The notes under the pieces were generated by a model. That model was not told the DNA's origin. It did not search any database and saw only the letters and a program-made list of their open reading frames with translations. Positions 45,218 through 52,818 of a stretch of 64,000 bases of DNA are shown piece after piece (the stretch's first letter is position 1; the number at the start of each line of letters is the position of its first letter). Origin of the DNA: Piscinibacter sp. GTDB taxonomy: Bacteria; Pseudomonadota; Gammaproteobacteria; Burkholderiales; Burkholderiaceae_C. Location: assembly GCA_016706565.1 (NCBI GenBank), contig JADJJI010000015.1:469008-533007 (forward strand), in the 5' to 3' direction. The translations under genes and the position numbers were made by a program.

Positions 45218-46488
45218 AGAAGATCCTCATGTTCCTGGCGGGCGTGGCATTGGCCGCGCTGCTCGTGGCCGGCACGCTGGCCGCCGTCGCGCTGCGCGCG
45301 TTGACGCCGCAAGCCGGCGAGTGGCGCACCACCTTCAGCCTGTGGCGCTGGCAACACGAGGCCAGCGTGCCCACGCTGCTGCGCTGGGGCACGCACCCGC
45401 TGCTGCTGCCGCGGCTGCACGGCCATCGCCTGGCCACCTCGGCCGGCACCTGGCTGCTGCAGGCACAGGGCGAGAGCACGCTGGACGCACGCTGCGCGCC
45501 GTGCCGCGTGCAGCTCGATGCACTGGGCCCGCAGCCGGTGGTCGTCGAGCAGGCGCGCCTCACGCTGCACGTGCGCGGCGCCGACCGATACGACGGCATG
45601 CTGCAACTGGGTGCGGGCGCAGCGCCGGTGTCGCTGCCGTGGCGCGCCGAGCTCAAGGCCGAGGGCCTGAAGCTGCACGTCGAGCTGGCGCCCACGCCGC
45701 TGCAGCCGCTGCTTGCGCTGTTCGGCGATGCCTTGCCCGAGATGAAGCGGGCGCGCGTCGAGGGCCGCTTCTCGCTCGTTGCCGACGCCACGCTGAGCGA
45801 GCAGGGCCTGATGTTCCAGCGCCTCGTGCCGCGCCTGGCCGATGTGTCCGTCGACGGCTTGGGCACCGAAGCGCTGGCCGATGCCGACCCTGGCGCCAGC
45901 TGCCGCCCGCAGCCCGCCGGCGGGCGTGTCGAAGGCTGGATCCAGAACGCGGTGATCGCCGCGGAAGACCAGCGCTTCTTCGAGCACCCCGGCTACGAGA
46001 TCGACGCCTGGGTCGCGGTGTGGAAGCGCAACCAGACCGAGCCGCAGGCACTGCAGGGCGCCAGCACGATCACGCAGCAACTCGCCAAGCTGGTCTACAC
46101 CGGCGACGAGCGCGACGCGATGCGCAAGCTGCGCGAGTGGCTCTATGCGGTGGAGATGGAGCGCACGCTCGGCAAGGGGCGCATCCTGCAGCTGTACCTG
46201 GCCATGCTGCCCTGGGGCGACGGCATCTGCGGCGCCGAGGCGGCGGCGCGCCACCACCTGGGCAAGCCCGCCAACCAGCTCAAGCCGCGCGAGGCGGCCT
46301 GGCTGGCCAGCCTGCTGATCAACCCCGACCTGCAGCTGCGCCGCTGGGCGCTGGAAGAAGAGCCGGCCCGCGAGCGCGCCGCCTGGGTGCTCAAGGGCAT
46401 CAAGCGGCTGCCGCGCGAGCGGCGCGAGGCCGAGCTCGACGCGCTGGTCAGCTGGCGGCCGCCGATCGGGCGGCGGCTGCCTCGCTGA
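45214..46488 (+). CDS. GT51 peptidoglycan glycosyltransferase-like protein
   Basis: A 424-residue protein with an N-terminal membrane helix (residues 3-25), a beta-rich middle region of about 210 residues of unknown function, and a C-terminal GT51 domain: VIAAEDQRFFEHPGYEIDAW (the first catalytic Glu), GASTITQQLAKLVYTGDERD and MERTLGKGRILQLYL. GT51 enzymes polymerise lipid II. No transpeptidase domain follows, as in MtgA. The GTG start at 45214 overlaps the previous stop. It may help to place the exosortase substrate at the cell wall; this is inference. Confidence 0.85.
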   Translation: MKKILMFLAGVALAALLVAGTLAAVALRALTPQAGEWRTTFSLWRWQHEASVPTLLRWGTHPLLLPRLHGHRLATSAGTWLLQAQGESTLDARCAPCRVQLDALGPQPVVVEQARLTLHVRGADRYDGMLQLGAGAAPVSLPWRAELKAEGLKLHVELAPTPLQPLLALFGDALPEMKRARVEGRFSLVADATLSEQGLMFQRLVPRLADVSVDGLGTEALADADPGASCRPQPAGGRVEGWIQNAVIAAEDQRFFEHPGYEIDAWVAVWKRNQTEPQALQGASTITQQLAKLVYTGDERDAMRKLREWLYAVEMERTLGKGRILQLYLAMLPWGDGICGAEAAARHHLGKPANQLKPREAAWLASLLINPDLQLRRWALEEEPARERAAWVLKGIKRLPRERREAELDALVSWRPPIGRRLPR

Positions 46489-46494
46489 TCGCCT

Positions 46495-48495
46495 TCACTT
46501 CAGGTGCTTCGCCAGGAAGGTTTCCATGCGCCGAGCGAAGTCGTAGCGGTTCTCGGGCTTGATCCAGCCGTGGCCTTCGGCGTCGTAGACGATCCATTCG
46601 GGCTCGCTGCCGGCTGCCTGCATCGCCTCGCGCAGGCGGAGGCCGTGCTCGAGCGGAACGCGCCTGTCCTGCCCTCCGAACGCGAGCAGCAGCGGCGTCT
46701 TGAGCTTCGCAGCCAGTTCCACGGGTGCGACTTCGGCCAGCATGGCCGCGTCGGCTACCGGATCGCCAACCATCTGCGGCAATGTGTACTGGCGGAACTC
46801 GTCGTTGAAGTCGCTCAGCCAGTCAGATCTGAACAACAGCCGCGGGTCAGTGACGGCCACCCACGAAACGCCGCAGCGGTACAGGTCGCCGTGGCGTGCC
46901 AGGCCCATCAGCGTCGCGTAGCCCCCGTAGCTCGCGCCGGCGATGCACACCTTGCCGGCATCGACCCAGCCCTTTCCGGCGGCCCAGCGCGTGGCGTCTG
47001 CCACGTCGTCCTGCATCGCGCGTCCCCACTGCTTCCAGCCGGCGCGCTCGTGCTGTTCGCCGTACCCATCGCTGCCGCGGAACTCCGGCTCCACGACCAC
47101 GTAGCCGCGCGAGGCGAGGAACTGCGCGGTGTCGTGCCAGCCCCAGTGCACGCCGCGCACCCAGGGGCCACCGTGCACCAGCACCACGGCCGGCCGCGGC
47201 CCGCCCTTGGCTGCTCCCGGCGGCAACGTCACCCACACCGGCAGATCGCGGCCGTCGCGCGCCTTGATGCGATGCAGGTCGAGCGTGGCCATGCGGCGCG
47301 CGTCGATGTCCTTGCGCACCGGGCCCACGCCGACCCACTTGTTGCCGGCCGGGTAGTGCACCCACCAGCTGCCCGGATCCTGGTCGGACCAGCTGTTCAC
47401 CAGGACCACCCCGTCGTCGGCGCCGCAGCGGCGGCAGCTGACGCGGTTCACGCGGCCGGGGAAGCGAGCATCCACCGTGCCCTGCAAGGACTTCATCTTC
47501 GGATCGAACCACACCGTCGTCTCGGCATCGGTGCGCAGTCGCAGACCGACGGCGCGGCCGCTCTCCGGATCGGTGAGCAGCCGGCCATCGAAGTCGAAGC
47601 CCGGCGTGCGCACCAGCGCCTGCGCCTGCGGCTTGCCGGTGGCGAAGTCGAAGCGCCGCAACTCGGACTCGCCGGCCGCACCCGATGGCGTGCTGACGAA
47701 CAGCTGGCCATCCGTGTCGACGAAACGCGGCGTGAACGGTGCGTCCAGGCGGGGAAACTCGGCGATCTTCTTCCACGTCGTTTCGCCCGGAGTGCGCCAG
47801 TGGTACTGCATCGTGCCGCCGCTCAAGGTGGTCGCCAGGCGAGGCTCGCCCTTGCGGTCGAACAGCCAGCCGAGCACGTCGCCCAGGCCGCCGATGTCCA
47901 GCGAGCGGATCCGCTGCGTGCTCGTGTCCAGCAGCATCGGCGTCACCTCCACCGGGTTGTACCGGCCGTCGTAACGCCAGCGGCCGACCACCACCTCGTT
48001 GCCGCCGGTACTCGGCACGGAGAGCAGCTCGTGGAACACCGACAGCGGCTCGCGGCCGACGCGCCGCACGAAGACGATGTCCCTCTGAAGCGCGATCAGC
48101 TGTCGCGGGTCGCTGCCGTCGGCCATCACGCTGAAGAGGCCGGTGAAGAAGCGCTGCTGGCCGATCGCATTGCGGCGGTCTTCCAGGCTGTAGACGAGCC
48201 GTTCGTCGTTGACCCACTCGAACTCGCCGACGTCGGCATCGTCGTAGTTGGCCACTGGCGTCGATCTGCCGGTGGCCAGTTCGACCACCGACAGCGCGAT
48301 GCGCTTGGAGCCGGCCGAGGTGGTGACCGCGATGCGCTTGCCCGAGGGCGAGAGTTCGACCTCGGTGATGTCGGGGTCGCGGAAAAAGCTCTCCACCGGC
48401 GGGAGCGTTTCGGCCGCCTGCACTGCGCCGACCATCGAAGCCAGCACCAGGGTGCCGGCCGCCAGCGCCGCGTGCAGCGCGCGAATCACATTCAT
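46495..48495 (-). CDS. S9-family prolyl oligopeptidase-like peptidase
   Basis: A 666-residue exported peptidase: signal peptide to about residue 27 (VQAAE), an N-terminal beta-propeller (about 30-400) and a C-terminal alpha/beta-hydrolase domain with nucleophile Ser in AGASYGGYATLMG, Asp in FGGQDRRVPLEHG and His in DAEGHGWIK. It would cleave short peptides in the periplasm or outside. It is convergent with the transglycosylase, six bases apart. Confidence 0.9.
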   Translation of the reverse strand: MNVIRALHAALAAGTLVLASMVGAVQAAETLPPVESFFRDPDITEVELSPSGKRIAVTTSAGSKRIALSVVELATGRSTPVANYDDADVGEFEWVNDERLVYSLEDRRNAIGQQRFFTGLFSVMADGSDPRQLIALQRDIVFVRRVGREPLSVFHELLSVPSTGGNEVVVGRWRYDGRYNPVEVTPMLLDTSTQRIRSLDIGGLGDVLGWLFDRKGEPRLATTLSGGTMQYHWRTPGETTWKKIAEFPRLDAPFTPRFVDTDGQLFVSTPSGAAGESELRRFDFATGKPQAQALVRTPGFDFDGRLLTDPESGRAVGLRLRTDAETTVWFDPKMKSLQGTVDARFPGRVNRVSCRRCGADDGVVLVNSWSDQDPGSWWVHYPAGNKWVGVGPVRKDIDARRMATLDLHRIKARDGRDLPVWVTLPPGAAKGGPRPAVVLVHGGPWVRGVHWGWHDTAQFLASRGYVVVEPEFRGSDGYGEQHERAGWKQWGRAMQDDVADATRWAAGKGWVDAGKVCIAGASYGGYATLMGLARHGDLYRCGVSWVAVTDPRLLFRSDWLSDFNDEFRQYTLPQMVGDPVADAAMLAEVAPVELAAKLKTPLLLAFGGQDRRVPLEHGLRLREAMQAAGSEPEWIVYDAEGHGWIKPENRYDFARRMETFLAKHLK

Positions 48496-48534
48496 GGAAC
48501 ACTCCCTCCAGGCTCGTCGGCCCGTGGCGACATC

Positions 48535-49320
48535 CTACAGGCGCTGCCGTGGCGTCGAGCCTTGCGGCAGCGCCTGCCCGCCCAGCCAGGCCCGCACCAG
48601 CGCATCGACATCGCCGCCCTGCGCCGATTGCCACACCCATTCGGGCGCCATCACGCGCGTGCCGCTCGGACTATCGATCAGCTGCCGGGCCAGTGCGCTC
48701 ACCAGCGCCGCCACCTGCGCGGCACGCACCGGCTGCTCGCGCTGCGGCACCATCAGCCGCAGTTGCGCGAGGACCATGTCCGCCAGGCGCTGCAGGCCGC
48801 GGGACTCGCTGTCGGCCGGGCGCTGCGCCGAGCGCACCAGGGCCACGTGCGTGAAGCCGAGCGAGGCCACGGCCTGCTCGTCCAGCGTGGCCAGGCCGGC
48901 CTTCAGGGCCTCGGGCAGCGAGGCGCTGACATGCGGCAGCACCACCAGCAGGTGGCGAACGCCGGCGGCCAGCAGGCGCTGCGCCAGCGGCAGCAGGTCG
49001 GCCGGCTGCGGCTGCGCGAAGGCGGCGTCGCGGCCGTTGGCGTGGCGCGGGCGATCGAACACCACCACGCCCAGCGGCACTTGCGCGTCGGCGGTCTGGC
49101 CGAGCGTTTCGGCATCCACCGTCTCCAGCCCCTGCACGGTGGCGTGGAAGTCGCGCATGACCAGCACGCGCACCGGCGCGAAGGCGCGCGAGGCGAGCAG
49201 CGCTTCGAGCACGGCAGCGCCGAGCGCGCCGCCACCGCCGGCGACCAGCACGCCCTGCCGCGAGGTCGTTGAAGGCGTGGCCGACTGGCCGCCGCGCAAG
49301 GCATGGGGGAGCAGATCCAT
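48535..49320 (-). CDS. Rossmann-like hypothetical protein
   Basis: A 261-residue protein with an NAD(P)-binding glycine pattern, VLVAGGGGALGAAVLEALL, near residues 24-42, and further alternating strands and helices (GVRHLLVVLPHVSASLPEAL). It resembles short-chain dehydrogenase or NmrA-like folds but lacks an obvious YxxxK active site. A hypothetical role in oxidoreduction or sensing is all that can be said. Divergent from metY, with 66 bp between. Confidence 0.6.
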   Translation of the reverse strand: MDLLPHALRGGQSATPSTTSRQGVLVAGGGGALGAAVLEALLASRAFAPVRVLVMRDFHATVQGLETVDAETLGQTADAQVPLGVVVFDRPRHANGRDAAFAQPQPADLLPLAQRLLAAGVRHLLVVLPHVSASLPEALKAGLATLDEQAVASLGFTHVALVRSAQRPADSESRGLQRLADMVLAQLRLMVPQREQPVRAAQVAALVSALARQLIDSPSGTRVMAPEWVWQSAQGGDVDALVRAWLGGQALPQGSTPRQRL

Positions 49321-49386
49321 ATGCGGATTCTGAGGGCGGGGCGCGACTAGACTCCGCCTTCCACGAACGAACCCGAGGAGACCGAG

Positions 49387-50679
49387 ATGACCCGCGACAC
49401 CAGCCAATGGCGCTTCGAGACCAAGTCCGTGCATGCGGGCTACTCGCCCGAACCAACCACGCACGCGGTGGCCGTGCCGCTGTACCAGACGGTGGCCTAT
49501 TCCTTCGACAGCGCACAGCATGGCGCCGACCTGTTCGACCTGAAGGTCGCGGGCAACATCTACACGCGCATCATGAACCCGACGCAGGCGGTGCTCGAGG
49601 AGCGCGTCGCCGCGCTCGAGGGCGGCATCGCTGCGCTGGCGCTGGCCTCGGGCCAGGCGGCGGTGACCTATGCGATCCAGACCATCAGCGAGGCCGGCGA
49701 CAACATCGTCTCCAGCAGCGCGCTGTACGGCGGCACCTACAACCTGTTCGCGCACACGCTGCCGCAGTACGGCATCAGCGTGCGTTTCGCCGACTACCGC
49801 AACCCGGCCAGCTTCGAGCCGCTGATCGACGCGCGCACCAAGGCGGTGTACGTCGAGTCGCTCGGCAACCCGCAGGGCAACATCACCGACATCGCGGCCA
49901 TCGCCGCCATCGCGCACAAGCACGGCGTGCCGCTGATCGTCGACAACACGGTGCCCAGCCCTTACCTGTGCCGCCCCTTCGAGCACGGCGCCGACATCGT
50001 CGTGCACTCGCTGACCAAGTACCTCGGCGGCCACGGCACGAGCATCGGCGGCGCGATCGTCGACTCGGGCAAGTTCCCCTGGGCCCAGCACAAGGCGCGC
50101 TTCAAGCGCCTGAACGAGCCCGACGTCAGCTACCACGGCGTGGTCTACACCGAGGCGCTCGGCCCGGCGGCCTACATCGGCCGCGCGCGCGTGGTGCCGC
50201 TGCGCAACATGGGCGCGGCGATCTCGCCCTTCAACGCCTGGCAGATCCTGCAAGGCATCGAGACGCTGGCGCTGCGCATGGACCGCATCTGCGAGAACAC
50301 GCTCGCGGTGGCCCGGCACCTGAAGAAGCACCCGAAGGTCTCGTGGGTCAACTACGCCGGTCTCGAAGACCACCCGGACCACGGTCTCGTGAAGTCGATG
50401 ATGGGCGGTCGCGCCTCGGGCCTGCTGACCTTCGGCGTGAAGAGCGGGCGCGCCGGCGGCGAGCGTTTCCTCGATGCGCTGCAGCTGTTCACGCGGCTGG
50501 TCAACATCGGCGATTGCAAGTCGCTGGCCACGCACCCGGCGTCGACGACGCACCGGCAGCTGTCCCCCGAAGAGCTCGCCGGCTCCGGCGTCAGCGAGGA
50601 GACGGTGCGCCTGTGCGTGGGCATCGAGCACATCGACGACCTGAAGGCCGATCTGGACGTGGCGCTGGCGAAGGCGTGA
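49387..50679 (+). CDS. metY: O-acetylhomoserine sulfhydrylase
   Basis: A 430-residue PLP enzyme of the Cys/Met metabolism family, forming homocysteine or methionine from O-acetylhomoserine and sulphide or methanethiol. The N terminus, [20 protein letters not shown] and QTVAYSFDS, and [11 protein letters not shown] match MetY better than the shorter MetZ. The PLP-binding lysine is in [12 protein letters not shown], and [13 protein letters not shown] is the C-terminal substrate-binding segment. It sits 75 bp before lemA on the same strand. Confidence 0.9.
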   Translation: MTRDTSQWRFETKSVHAGYSPEPTTHAVAVPLYQTVAYSFDSAQHGADLFDLKVAGNIYTRIMNPTQAVLEERVAALEGGIAALALASGQAAVTYAIQTISEAGDNIVSSSALYGGTYNLFAHTLPQYGISVRFADYRNPASFEPLIDARTKAVYVESLGNPQGNITDIAAIAAIAHKHGVPLIVDNTVPSPYLCRPFEHGADIVVHSLTKYLGGHGTSIGGAIVDSGKFPWAQHKARFKRLNEPDVSYHGVVYTEALGPAAYIGRARVVPLRNMGAAISPFNAWQILQGIETLALRMDRICENTLAVARHLKKHPKVSWVNYAGLEDHPDHGLVKSMMGGRASGLLTFGVKSGRAGGERFLDALQLFTRLVNIGDCKSLATHPASTTHRQLSPEELAGSGVSEETVRLCVGIEHIDDLKADLDVALAKA

Positions 50680-50713
50680 TTGAAATGAGGCGGGTCAGTC
50701 CCATATCGGGACT
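50680..50713 (+). promoter_or_regulatory. Promoter with inverted repeat upstream of lemA
   Basis: TTGAAA (50680-50685) and CATATC (50702-50707) are 16 bp apart. The perfect dyad AGTCCC-ATATC-GGGACT (50697-50713) covers the -10 region. This suggests a regulated promoter for the lemA group, starting directly after the metY stop. Confidence 0.4.
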
Positions 50714-50753
50714 CGCGGAGTACCATCGCCGCGCCTCATCACGGAGACCCGCC

Positions 50754-51374
50754 ATGACCTTCTCCATCGCCCGCCGCCTGCTGGGTGCCATCGCCGCGCT
50801 GGGCGCTGCCCTGGCCCTCACCGGCTGCGGCTACAACGACTTCCAGCGCCTGGACGAGCAGACCAAGTCGGCCTGGTCGGAGGTGCTCAACCAGTACCAG
50901 CGGCGCGCCGACCTGATCCCGAACATCGTCGCCACCGTCAAGGGCGAAGCCAACTTCGAGCAGGAGACGCTGACGAAGGTGGTGGAGGCGCGCGCCAAGG
51001 CCACCTCGATCCAGGCCACGCCGGAGCTGGTCAACAACCCGGAGGCGTTCAACAAGTTCCAGGCCGCGCAGGGCGAGCTGTCGAGCGCGCTGTCGCGGCT
51101 GCTCGTCGTCACCGAGAACTACCCCAACCTGAAGGCCAACCAGGGCTTCCAGGACCTGCGCGTGCAGCTCGAGGGCACCGAGAACCGCATCACCGTGGCG
51201 CGCGGCCGCTACGTGAAGGCGGTGCAGGACTACAACGTGCTCGCGCGCAGCTTCCCGACCAACCTGACGGCGATGCTGTTCAGCTACCCGGTCAAGCCCA
51301 ACTTCACCGTGCAGAACGAGGCGCAGATCTCGCAGCCGCCGGCCGTGAGCTTCGACAAGCCCGCATCGAAGTGA
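50754..51374 (+). CDS. lemA: LemA family lipoprotein
   Basis: A 206-residue protein with a signal sequence ending in lipobox LTGC at about residue 21-24. The mature part is a helical bundle typical of LemA: YNDFQRLDEQTKSAWSEVLN, LIPNIVATVKGEANFE and LEGTENRITVARGRYVKAV. LemA proteins are envelope-anchored and usually encoded with TPM-domain proteins, as here. Their biochemical role is not settled. ATG 50754 is chosen because the signal peptide starts there. Confidence 0.9.
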   Translation: MTFSIARRLLGAIAALGAALALTGCGYNDFQRLDEQTKSAWSEVLNQYQRRADLIPNIVATVKGEANFEQETLTKVVEARAKATSIQATPELVNNPEAFNKFQAAQGELSSALSRLLVVTENYPNLKANQGFQDLRVQLEGTENRITVARGRYVKAVQDYNVLARSFPTNLTAMLFSYPVKPNFTVQNEAQISQPPAVSFDKPASK

Positions 51375-51381
51375 ACCCGTG

Positions 51382-52281
51382 ATGCGCCGCTGGGGCCCCT
51401 GGCTCGCTGCCGCCCTGTTGTGGGCGGCAGGGCTGGTGCAGGCGCAGGGACTGCTGCCGGTGCCGCCGCTGTCGGGCCGCGTGATCGACCAGACCGGCAC
51501 GCTCAGCGCCGCGCAGTCGCAGGCGATCAGCGACAAGCTCGCCGCCGTCGAGACGAAGCGCGGCTCGCAGCTGGTCGTGCTGATGGTGGCCACCACGCAG
51601 CCCGAAGACATCGCCGCCTATGCGCAGCGGGTGGCCGACAGCTGGAAGATCGGCCGCCTCGCGGTCGGCGACGGCCTGCTCATCGTGGTGGCCAAGGACG
51701 ACCGCCGCGTGCGTTTCGAGGTGGCCAAGTCGCTGGAGGGCGCGGTGCCCGACCTCGCCGCGCGGCAGATCATCAGCGACGTCATCACGCCGGCTTTTCG
51801 CAAGAACGATTTCGCTGGCGGCCTGAACGCGGCGATCGACCGGCTCGATGCGCGCATCGGCAACGAGGGCCTGCCCGAGCCCGCGGCGCCCGGCGCCAAG
51901 ACGCCGCCCTCGGGCCAGGGTTTCAACCTGCAGGACCTGGCGATCTTCCTGTTCGTCGCCGTGCCGGTGATCGGTGCGGTGCTCACCGGCATCTTCGGCC
52001 GCAAGCTCGGTTCCCTGGCCACCGGCGCGGCAGCTGGCGGCATGGGCTGGTGGCTCAGCGCCAGCATCGCCATCGCGGCCGGTGCCGGTGTCGTGGCGCT
52101 GATCCTCGTCGCCATCATGGGCTCGGGGGCCTCTCGGCGCGGCCGCTCGAGTGGCGGGCCGGTGATCTTCGGCGGCGGCAGCGGCGGCGGCTGGGGCTCC
52201 GGCGGGGGAGGTGACGGCGGCGGCTTCAGCTCCGGCGGCGGCGGCGACTTCGGCGGCGGCGGCGCGTCGGGAGACTGGTGA
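51382..52281 (+). CDS. TPM-domain membrane protein, YgcG-like
   Basis: A 299-residue protein: signal peptide to about residue 22, TPM domain at about 30-165 (RVIDQTGTLSAAQSQAISDK, VGDGLLIVVAKDDRRVRFEV), two membrane helices (about 185-207 and 220-248) and a Gly/Ser-rich C-terminal tail ending FGGGGASGDW. This matches YgcG-type proteins that accompany LemA. A GTG three bases earlier is an alternative start. The next gene overlaps the stop by one base. Confidence 0.85.
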   Translation: MRRWGPWLAAALLWAAGLVQAQGLLPVPPLSGRVIDQTGTLSAAQSQAISDKLAAVETKRGSQLVVLMVATTQPEDIAAYAQRVADSWKIGRLAVGDGLLIVVAKDDRRVRFEVAKSLEGAVPDLAARQIISDVITPAFRKNDFAGGLNAAIDRLDARIGNEGLPEPAAPGAKTPPSGQGFNLQDLAIFLFVAVPVIGAVLTGIFGRKLGSLATGAAAGGMGWWLSASIAIAAGAGVVALILVAIMGSGASRRGRSSGGPVIFGGGSGGGWGSGGGGDGGGFSSGGGGDFGGGGASGDW

Positions 52282-52787
52282 TGAACAAGCTGCAGCGCAT
52301 CTTCAGGCACCGCTGGACCGACGAACGCGACCTCGCCCGCGCGCTCGACGACGCTGCCCTCGCTCGCATTCAGGCCCGCGTGTCGGCCAGCGAGAGGCGC
52401 CACAGCGGCGAGATCCGCGTCTGCGCCGAGGCCGGCCTGCCGATGAGCTACCTGTGGCGAGGCGCGTCGGCGCGCGAACGCGCGGTGATGATGTTCGGCA
52501 AGCTGCGCGTGTGGGACACCGAGCACAACAACGGCGTGCTCATCTACCTGCTGCTCGCCGAGCATTGCATCGAGATCGTCGCCGACCGCGGCCTGAACCG
52601 GCACGTGAGCCCGTCACAGTGGCAAGAAGTGATGGAACGCATGCGCGGCGCGTTCCGCAAGGGCGAGTTCGAGGCCGGGCTGAACGACGCGATCGACGCG
52701 GTGGACGCCCTGCTCGCGCGTCACTTCCCGCTCGCCCCGGGCCAGGCCAATCCGAACGAGCTGCCGGACGCGCCGCACCTGCGCTGA
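52281..52787 (+). CDS. TPM-domain protein, short form
   Basis: A 168-residue soluble TPM-domain protein: LARIQARVSASERRHSGEIR, DTEHNNGVLIYLLLAEHCIE and VADRGLNRHVSPSQWQEVME correspond to the domain core. There is no signal peptide or membrane segment. The ATG overlaps the preceding stop (TGATG), with a GTG just before as an alternative. It completes a LemA-TPM-TPM group. Confidence 0.82.
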   Translation: MNKLQRIFRHRWTDERDLARALDDAALARIQARVSASERRHSGEIRVCAEAGLPMSYLWRGASARERAVMMFGKLRVWDTEHNNGVLIYLLLAEHCIEIVADRGLNRHVSPSQWQEVMERMRGAFRKGEFEAGLNDAIDAVDALLARHFPLAPGQANPNELPDAPHLR

Positions 52788-52818
52788 ACGGCTCCTGCGA
52801 CTGCACAATACCGCGGCG

